Positions 49,674 to 55,158 of a DNA stretch of 55,158 nt are shown piece by piece. The notes beneath the pieces were generated by a model. The model was given only the letters and a program-made list of their open reading frames with translations, did no database searches and was not told where the DNA came from. Both the position numbers and the translations under genes were made by a program. The DNA is from Bacteroidaceae bacterium (GTDB taxonomy: Bacteria > Bacteroidota > Bacteroidia > Bacteroidales > Bacteroidaceae), in assembly GCA_024401115.1 (NCBI GenBank), contig JAKSLP010000016.1:1-55158 (forward strand), read 5' to 3'. Each line of letters starts with the position of its first letter. The stretch's first letter is position 1.

Positions 49674-49907
49674 GACAATATTTCTTATCCTGATTTTGGT
49701 CTTAACTTGCGACCGGCGCCTGCCTCAATTTATGACCGCCCTCGGGCATAAGTAGCGTCCTTTTTCAAAGACATTGCAAAGTTACGGCTTTTGTCCTGTG
49801 CATGCAATACTTGTCCCCCCACTTGGGCATTCGCTGTCCCCCTAGTTTGAGTTTTGAATGGTCTTGCGCAAAACGATAATTGATTTCGATTATGTGCTGT
49901 ATCATAA

Positions 49908-50277
49908 TTGAGATTTGAGATTGAGATAAAAACAAAATCACAAAATCTCAAATCTCAAATCTCAGTTACAAAACTTTGTGATAGGAGTTATATCATAATA
50001 CCCCTGGTATCTAAAGTTTATTTATATATATATAAATAAATAAAAATATATCTACTACTCTATATACCTAAATTGTTTCGTGAAAGAACAATCATGTATA
50101 AAGAAAACGAATTGAGATTTGAGATTTGAGATGAATGGAAGCAACTACAATTATATTCAACATGATTCATTGCCAAACTTGCTTCCACGTCGACCGTTGG
50201 TTCAATTTCCCTTAAGAATACCAATAAGTTAGATTTATGTCACTTATATAACTTATCTCAAATCTCAAATCTCAATT
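49908..50277. repeat. Heptamer (TTTGAGA) inverted repeats
   Basis: TTGAGATTTGAGATTGAGAT (49908-49927) faces its complement at 49944-49966, forming a tight hairpin. A second pair, at 50111-50132 and 50255-50276, has 22 perfectly complementary bases around 122 bases of unique sequence. All four arms are built of the 7-base unit. Between the pairs the DNA is AT-rich (TATATATA). No gene is seen in 49680-50377. Confidence 0.65.
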
Positions 50278-50417
50278 AATTCGTGGTGGAATAATCCTAA
50301 ATCATGGAGCGTGTGATTTTGGTGATCCAATAGTACAGAAATCGCAGATTTTTTTCTCCATTTTCTCGAATTATGAGTATCTTTGAAAGCGAAAAGCAAA
50401 CCTTAAAAATTATTCGT

Positions 50418-52331
50418 ATGAAAATCAAGATGAAATGGGCGGCATTGTTCCTGGGCCTTTTGGGCGCACTGAACGTACAGGCTGCCGGTGAGTGGAAGAA
50501 AGCAGAACCTCAGGACATCTCGTTGGCTCCGGTGCAGAATGCCAACCGTAACAAGATGGATATTTCCGGTATCTGGAGTTTCAAGACCGACCCGCAGAAT
50601 GTGGGCGAGAATCAGCAGTGGTTCAACGGATTGACCGATGCCGTAAACATTGCCGTTCCGGGCAGTTGGAACGACCAGATAGAGGGCCTGCACAATTACC
50701 TAGGTACCGCGTGGTACGAGACCAAGACGTTTATTCCTCAGAGTTGGAAGACCGAGAAAATCTATATCCGCATCGGTTCCGCATCCTATGCCGCTAAGGT
50801 ATGGATCAACGGTCAGCCTGCCGGTATGCACGAGGGCGGCAACCTGCCATTTGCCCTGGAAATCAGTCAGCTGGTGCAGTATGGCCGTACCAATGTCATT
50901 TCTGTCCAGGTAGAGAATGAACTGAAACCTACTCGCATTCCAACGGGTAATCTGGGTGGTGCCAGCATGATGAGCAACATTCCCGCATCCAACTACGACT
51001 TCTTCCCTTATAGTGGCATTCACCGTAATGTGGTGCTCTATACCGTTCCACGCACTGCCAGTATTACCGATGTGACCTGCACCACCGGTTACCAGGGTAC
51101 CACCGGATTTATTCAGACTAAGGTGCAGAAGAGCGGTAATGCCCAGGGCGGCAAACTGACCGTGACCGATAAGGAAGGACGTACGTTTACCGCCAATTTC
51201 AAGTTTACCGGAAACACGGCTGATGCCAAGGTGGAGATTCCGGGCGTGCATCTGTGGGAGGTAGGCAAACCTTACCTGTATGATGTACAGGTGGAAATGA
51301 CCGCAGGCAGCAAGGTGCTGGACAGCTACGCCCTGCAGACCGGCGTGCGTACCGTCAGCATGAATGCCAACGAGGTGCTGCTCAATGGCAAGCCTGTGAA
51401 AATGAAGGGATTCGGTAAGCACGAGGATTTCATTATCTTTGGCCGTGGTGCCGCTCTGCCGGTCACCGTGCGCGACTATGAATTGATGAAATGGATTGGT
51501 GCCAACAGCTTCCGCACCTCGCATTATCCTTATGACGATAATGTATACGACATAGCCGACCGCATGGGCTTCCTGGTAATTGATGAGATTCCAAGCGTGG
51601 GCCTGCTGTTCCACGATGGCGATGAGAACGTCAAGGCCCGTCAGGAGCAGTGCCGCTACTGCCTGGAGGAGATGATCAATCGCGACAAGAACCATCCTTC
51701 TGTCATCATGTGGAGTGTGGCCAATGAGCCTACGTTCAAGGGAGTGGGACAGAGCGGTATGGCCGGAATGGCCACTTCGGCTGTTCAGGGCGGAAAGACC
51801 GAGAACGAGATTGCCATAGAGTGTTTGGGTGAACTGGTGCAGATAGCCAAGGCCAAGGATCCCACCCGTCTGGCCACTTTCGTAGCCATGAGCGGTACGC
51901 CTGAGAGCTGGATGCAGGTGGGTGATGTGATGTGCCTGAACCGCTACTATGGCTGGTATGCTTTCATGGGCGACTTTGAGAAATCGGCCCAGGTTTTTGT
52001 GGGCGAGATGGACCAGTTGCATGCCAAGTACAACAAACCTGTCATTATCACTGAGTTCGGTGCCGACACCAATGCCGGCTTCCATTCGGCCGATGCCCTG
52101 GCCTTCTCGGAGGAGTTCCAGTGCAAGATGCTGGAAATGTACCTGAACCAGGCAAACACCCGCAACTTCGTGGCCGGTATGCAGGTATGGAACTTTGCCG
52201 ATTTCCAGACGGGACAGGGACTGATCCGTGCCAACAGCATTAACCAAAAGGGTGTGTTTACCCGCGACCGCCAACCAAAGATGGCCGCTCATCTGCTGCA
52301 TCAGCGCTGGACGACAACGGATAAGTATTAA
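50418..52331 (+). CDS. uidA: GH2 beta-glucuronidase
   Basis: Secreted protein of 637 residues from ATG 50418 (signal to about NVQAA); the earlier ATG 50373 lies before the -7 box TATCTTTG (50378-50385). GH2 domains: jelly-roll (SGIWSFKTDP), Ig-like, and TIM barrel with KGFGKHEDFIIFGRG, acid/base E437 (SVANEP) and nucleophile E546 (ITEFGAD). The tail WNFADFQTGQG...NQKGVFTRDRQPK closely matches UidA and holds the N-x-K motif that binds the glucuronate carboxylate. It would cut beta-glucuronides of host or plant glycans. It has its own promoter and terminator. Confidence 0.9.
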   Translation: MKIKMKWAALFLGLLGALNVQAAGEWKKAEPQDISLAPVQNANRNKMDISGIWSFKTDPQNVGENQQWFNGLTDAVNIAVPGSWNDQIEGLHNYLGTAWYETKTFIPQSWKTEKIYIRIGSASYAAKVWINGQPAGMHEGGNLPFALEISQLVQYGRTNVISVQVENELKPTRIPTGNLGGASMMSNIPASNYDFFPYSGIHRNVVLYTVPRTASITDVTCTTGYQGTTGFIQTKVQKSGNAQGGKLTVTDKEGRTFTANFKFTGNTADAKVEIPGVHLWEVGKPYLYDVQVEMTAGSKVLDSYALQTGVRTVSMNANEVLLNGKPVKMKGFGKHEDFIIFGRGAALPVTVRDYELMKWIGANSFRTSHYPYDDNVYDIADRMGFLVIDEIPSVGLLFHDGDENVKARQEQCRYCLEEMINRDKNHPSVIMWSVANEPTFKGVGQSGMAGMATSAVQGGKTENEIAIECLGELVQIAKAKDPTRLATFVAMSGTPESWMQVGDVMCLNRYYGWYAFMGDFEKSAQVFVGEMDQLHAKYNKPVIITEFGADTNAGFHSADALAFSEEFQCKMLEMYLNQANTRNFVAGMQVWNFADFQTGQGLIRANSINQKGVFTRDRQPKMAAHLLHQRWTTTDKY

Positions 52332-52340
52332 GATACGAAG

Positions 52341-52364
52341 ATAGCGGAGATTTTTCTCCGCTAT
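52341..52364 (+). terminator. Terminator after beta-glucuronidase gene
   Basis: ATAGCGGAGA (52341-52350) pairs with TCTCCGCTAT (52355-52364), followed by TTTCATTTATT. Confidence 0.75.
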
Positions 52365-52370
52365 TTTCAT

Positions 52371-53267
52371 TTATTCCTTTTGGTACTGCATGGGGGTCAT
52401 CTGTGTCTCCCGCTTGAAAAAGCGCGTAAAGTACGATGCGTTCGTAAATCCCAAAGCATCGGCCACCTGATTGGCCGTGTACTTTCCTTCTTTCAGCAGT
52501 GTCTTGGCCTCGTCTATCAGGTATTTTTTAATCCAGTCGCTGGCAAAGTGTCCGCTGGTTTCATACACTAACTGCGATAGGTATTTGGGCGTAATGCACA
52601 GCTCATCGGCATAGAACTGCAGGTTGTGCTGCTTGCGGAAATGCAACTTCACCAGATTGATGAACTGCTCCAGGAGAAGAATATTCCGCTGCTTGCTGTT
52701 CTGGGGAACCAACTTTGACGCGTTCATGATGGTATTCTGCATGATGACTCCCATCAGGGTCAGGCTCTTGGCTATGAACTCCTTTTTGGGAATGAACGAC
52801 TTGTCCGACAGCTTGTTCCGCATCAATTCGTAAAACATATAGTATTCTTTCATGTCCTGTTCCGGTATGGGGAAATGATTGCGGAACATCAGGAAGTTGC
52901 GGAATTCCCAGGCACTCTTGCTGTATACGTTCTCGAAGTAATTCCGGTTGGAAAATCCGATGACAAAGACTTCGAAATGCTTGCTGGTTTCCACTATCTC
53001 ACCGATATCATTGTGATTTACAAACACCACCTCATTGGCATGTAATGTCACCTTTTCCTGATTGAGAATGAATGACAACTCACCCCTCAGACAGAACACC
53101 ATCATGATAAAGCCTATCTGAAGGGGAGGCATGGGCAGCATCTTGACTAAATCCTCATGATTAATCTTTACACCTATGCTATCGGCCAATAGCAGTTCAT
53201 TCTCGAAGAAAATAGTCTTTCCCTCATTGGGAATCATGCTCAGATGGAAATCGATAATGTTCTTCAT
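52371..53267 (-). CDS. AraC family transcriptional regulator
   Basis: Protein of 298 residues. The N-terminal part (1-190) is a cupin-like sensing domain without recognisable ligand residues. The C-terminal 100 residues form the AraC double helix-turn-helix: LQFYADELCITPKYLSQLVY and TANQVADALGFTNASYFTRF followed by FKRETQMTPMQYQKE. It is divergent from the efflux operon, with direct repeats between the two genes, so it probably controls that operon. The beta-glucuronidase gene, convergent on its other side, is a less likely target. Confidence 0.88.
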   Translation of the reverse strand: MKNIIDFHLSMIPNEGKTIFFENELLLADSIGVKINHEDLVKMLPMPPLQIGFIMMVFCLRGELSFILNQEKVTLHANEVVFVNHNDIGEIVETSKHFEVFVIGFSNRNYFENVYSKSAWEFRNFLMFRNHFPIPEQDMKEYYMFYELMRNKLSDKSFIPKKEFIAKSLTLMGVIMQNTIMNASKLVPQNSKQRNILLLEQFINLVKLHFRKQHNLQFYADELCITPKYLSQLVYETSGHFASDWIKKYLIDEAKTLLKEGKYTANQVADALGFTNASYFTRFFKRETQMTPMQYQKE

Positions 53268-53283
53268 GGCAACCTATTTTCGG

Positions 53284-53417
53284 CAAAGGTACAAAAAATT
53301 AGTCCAAAAGTAAATCTTTCGGCCAAATAATTAGCATTGGAATTGTTTCTTTCGTCCAAAAGGATATTATTGCGGATAATAAGATAGTGCCGAAGAATAT
53401 GCGCTTTACTATCTTTG
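53284..53417. promoter_or_regulatory. Divergent control region AraC / RND operon
   Basis: Minus -7 box TACCTTTG (complement of 53284-53291) for the regulator, plus -7 box TATCTTTG (53410-53417) for the efflux genes. Between them TCTTTCGGCCAAA (53315-53327) and TCTTTCGTCCAAA (53348-53360) form a direct repeat 33 bases apart, three DNA turns. A further GTCCAAAAG lies at 53302-53310. This fits binding by an AraC-type protein. Confidence 0.55.
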
Positions 53418-53448
53418 CAATCGGAAAATCAGAAAATATAATATAGGT

Positions 53449-54516
53449 ATGAAGAAAAACATGTTATTGGGAGTTGCTGCATGGGCACTCCTTGCCGCAT
53501 GTACAGGCCAGAATGCCAAGAGCGACGAGCCTGTGCACAGCGTGATGGTGGTGCAGCCAGCCGGTTCTGCCGCTGAGATTCAGAAAACCTTTTCGGGAAT
53601 TGTTGAGGAGGGCCGTGAGATAGGTGTGGCCTTCAAGACTGGCGGCCAGTTGGCACGCGTATTGGTGAAGGAAGGCGATTTGGTGCGCGAAGGCCAGTTG
53701 ATTGCAGTCCTGGACGATAAGGATTATAAATTAGGTGCAGATGCTGCCCGCATTCAGTACGAGCAGATGCAGCGTGAGTTGGCCCGAATGAAGAAACTGT
53801 ACGATGCCAAGAGCCTGTCGGGCAATGATTACGACAAGGCAGCCAGCGGCCTGGAGCAGTTGAAGATTCAGTTGCAGAACCACGAGAACCAGTTGAGCTA
53901 CACCAAGCTGTACGCCCCAACCAGTGGCTATGTCCAGACGGTTAATTTCGAGGCATCGGAAATGGTGGGTGCAGGAACTCCTGTCATTAATCTGCTGGAT
54001 GTGAAGCAGATGGAGATTACCTTTAATATTCCTACCTCTTTGTACCTGCTGAAGGATCAGTTCCAGGGATTCACCTGCAGCGGCTCTTTCAGCAACGGTC
54101 AGCCTGTAGCTGTTAAATTGCTGAGCATCACTCCTAAGGCCGATAATAACCAGTTGTATAAGGTACGTCTGGGACTGAACCCTGCCGATGCCAAGGCCAT
54201 AACATCGGGTATGAATGTAGAGGTGAAGGTGGAAATGGAAGCTTCGGGCGAAGTTCAGGGTCTGTCGGTACCGGTAAGCGCAGTCTTTAACCAAGACGGC
54301 AAGGCCTATGTTTGGGTGCTGGATGAGAAGAATAATAGGGTAAATAAGAAGGCGGTGAAGACTGGTGTCCTGAAGAATGAGGCTATGATAATCATTACGG
54401 AAGGTCTGGCAGGAAATGAGCAAGTAGTCAGAGCCGGCGTGAATGTGCTTCAGGACAAGGAGAAGGTGAAAGTGATAGCAAAACCATCTGAAACCAATGT
54501 AGGAGGACTCATTTGA
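53449..54516 (+). CDS. RND efflux periplasmic adaptor (membrane fusion protein)
   Basis: Lipoprotein of 355 residues (lipobox LAAC, cysteine about residue 18). Barrel-sandwich lipoyl halves (GQLARVLVKEGDLVREGQLI and TKLYAPTSGYVQTVNFEASE) flank a short helical hairpin (about 95-135). Beta-barrel and membrane-proximal domains follow. The start is the only ATG with a lipoprotein signal. Its stop overlaps the pump gene start by one base (TGATG). Confidence 0.88.
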   Translation: MKKNMLLGVAAWALLAACTGQNAKSDEPVHSVMVVQPAGSAAEIQKTFSGIVEEGREIGVAFKTGGQLARVLVKEGDLVREGQLIAVLDDKDYKLGADAARIQYEQMQRELARMKKLYDAKSLSGNDYDKAASGLEQLKIQLQNHENQLSYTKLYAPTSGYVQTVNFEASEMVGAGTPVINLLDVKQMEITFNIPTSLYLLKDQFQGFTCSGSFSNGQPVAVKLLSITPKADNNQLYKVRLGLNPADAKAITSGMNVEVKVEMEASGEVQGLSVPVSAVFNQDGKAYVWVLDEKNNRVNKKAVKTGVLKNEAMIIITEGLAGNEQVVRAGVNVLQDKEKVKVIAKPSETNVGGLI

Positions 54517-55158
54517 TGAACAAGATTACGCAATTTTTCATGAATAAGCCTACGGTATTCTGGTCGTTTATCGCAGGTATTATTCTGGCGGGCATCATTG
54601 CTTTCAATCAGATGCCTAAGCTGGAGGATCCTGCCGTGGCTGTCAAGCAGGCCATGGTGGTGATTCCTTATCCGGGAGCCACGGCTCATGAGATGGAGCT
54701 GAAGGTGGCCATCCCTGTAGAGGATGTGCTGCGTACCTTGCCACAGGTGCGCAAGCTGAAGACCGAGTGCCAGGAGGGCATGTGCCAGATTTCCATCGAA
54801 TATGCCCTGGAAACCCGCAATCAGGATTTGGAGCAGTATTTCGACTTGTTGCGCCGCAAGATGAACGATTGCAAGAGCACCCTGCCGCAGGATTGCTACG
54901 ATCCGGTGGTGGTGGATGACATGATGGACGTGTACGGCTTGTTTTATTCACTGACCGGTGACGGTTACTCCATCAAGGAACTGGAGACCTATGCCAAATA
55001 CATCCGCCGTCAGTTGCTGTCGGTCAAGGGTGTGAAGCGCATTACCATTGCCGGAGCACGCAGCGAGGTGATAAACATCACTTTAGATAAAGAGAAGATT
55101 GCACAGAACGGCATGATTCCCATGCAGATTATGATGCAGCTTCAGAGTGCCGGAAAGA
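54516..55158 (+). CDS. RND efflux pump, inner membrane subunit (partial, runs off the window)
   Basis: The first 214 codons of an AcrB/CzcA-type transporter: MNKITQFFMNKPTVFWSFIA, the first membrane helix IIAGIILAGIIAFNQMP-like, then the porter domain with PYPGATAHEMELKVAIPVED and VKRITIAGARSEV. The HAE1-like PGA motif suggests hydrophobic or amphiphilic substrates rather than heavy metals, but the C-terminal part is needed. It is translationally coupled to the adaptor gene and continues beyond 55158. Confidence 0.88.
   Translation, partial: MNKITQFFMNKPTVFWSFIAGIILAGIIAFNQMPKLEDPAVAVKQAMVVIPYPGATAHEMELKVAIPVEDVLRTLPQVRKLKTECQEGMCQISIEYALETRNQDLEQYFDLLRRKMNDCKSTLPQDCYDPVVVDDMMDVYGLFYSLTGDGYSIKELETYAKYIRRQLLSVKGVKRITIAGARSEVINITLDKEKIAQNGMIPMQIMMQLQSAGK

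Noticed and set aside
49690..49784. Small RNA with a minus-strand TAACTTTG box at 49777-49784
   Set aside because: The promoter is fair (ATTG-N20-TAACTTTG), but no terminator or stable fold follows before the REP pair, so it is not listed as a gene.
49908..50277. CRISPR-like repeats near the beta-glucuronidase gene
   Set aside because: The arms are inverted rather than direct and are made of a 7-base unit; spacers are absent.
50700..52370. Minus-strand frame of 556 codons
   Set aside because: Antisense shadow of the beta-glucuronidase gene, which has intact catalytic motifs.
1..55158. tRNA or rRNA genes
   Set aside because: No cloverleaf with a GTTCRA-type T loop or ribosomal RNA sequence was seen on either strand by reading; a dedicated scan could not be run.

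Overview
The window looks like a chromosome segment of a Bacteroidales bacterium (Bacteroidota), probably a gut or oral relative of Bacteroides/Prevotella. Many promoters fit the Bacteroidetes pattern TTTG-N19/20-TAnnTTTG, Shine-Dalgarno signals are weak, and many envelope proteins carry signal or lipoprotein peptides. TonB receptors, polysaccharide-type glycoside hydrolases and the anaerobic cobalamin gene fusions also fit this group.

Positions 1 to about 10.7 kb form an accessory, AT-richer, repeat-filled region. It holds an orphan DpnA-type adenine methylase fused to a DpnD/PcfM-like domain, two copies of an Rpn/PD-(D/E)XK nuclease gene (one with an internal 446-base deletion), an orphan HigA regulator, a HigB/HigA toxin-antitoxin pair, a kinase-like protein behind an overlapping small gene, a decayed RhuM-type gene, and small proteins including a 37-residue membrane protein. 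Between them lie a 6S-like RNA and four copies of a repeated element. Read on the minus strand, each copy has a promoter, a short RNA and an intrinsic terminator. A second 65 to 75 base palindromic module sits next to or inside these terminator hairpins. This region is the best place to look for something undescribed.

From 10.7 to 17.1 kb there are envelope and metabolic genes: a small secreted protein, a BamE-like membrane protein, a PLP-dependent decarboxylase, a secreted SGNH hydrolase, a CPBP protease and a GH127 enzyme. From 17.2 to 32.4 kb two convergent operons each start with a cobalamin riboswitch. The plus operon encodes a BtuB-like receptor, fused enzymes of the anaerobic corrin ring pathway (CbiH-CbiC, CbiE-CbiT, CbiG-CbiF, CbiJ-CbiD) and a BtuC/FecCD permease. 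The minus operon encodes a second TonB receptor, a CbiK-family lipoprotein, a BtuF-like binding lipoprotein and cobyrinate diamide synthase split into two overlapping genes.

From 32.5 to 39.8 kb come a GH3 glycosidase, an AsmA-like protein, an M28 peptidase and a tRNA-dihydrouridine synthase. From 39.9 to 49.4 kb is a sialic acid operon (mutarotase, MFS transporter, lyase, AGE-family epimerase) continuing into HD, hotdog-fold, GH78-like and GH35-like genes. It is followed by a GH2 beta-glucuronidase with its own promoter. The window ends with an AraC-type regulator divergent from an RND efflux adaptor and the first 214 codons of its RND pump. All identifications are from reading sequence motifs; no database search was run.
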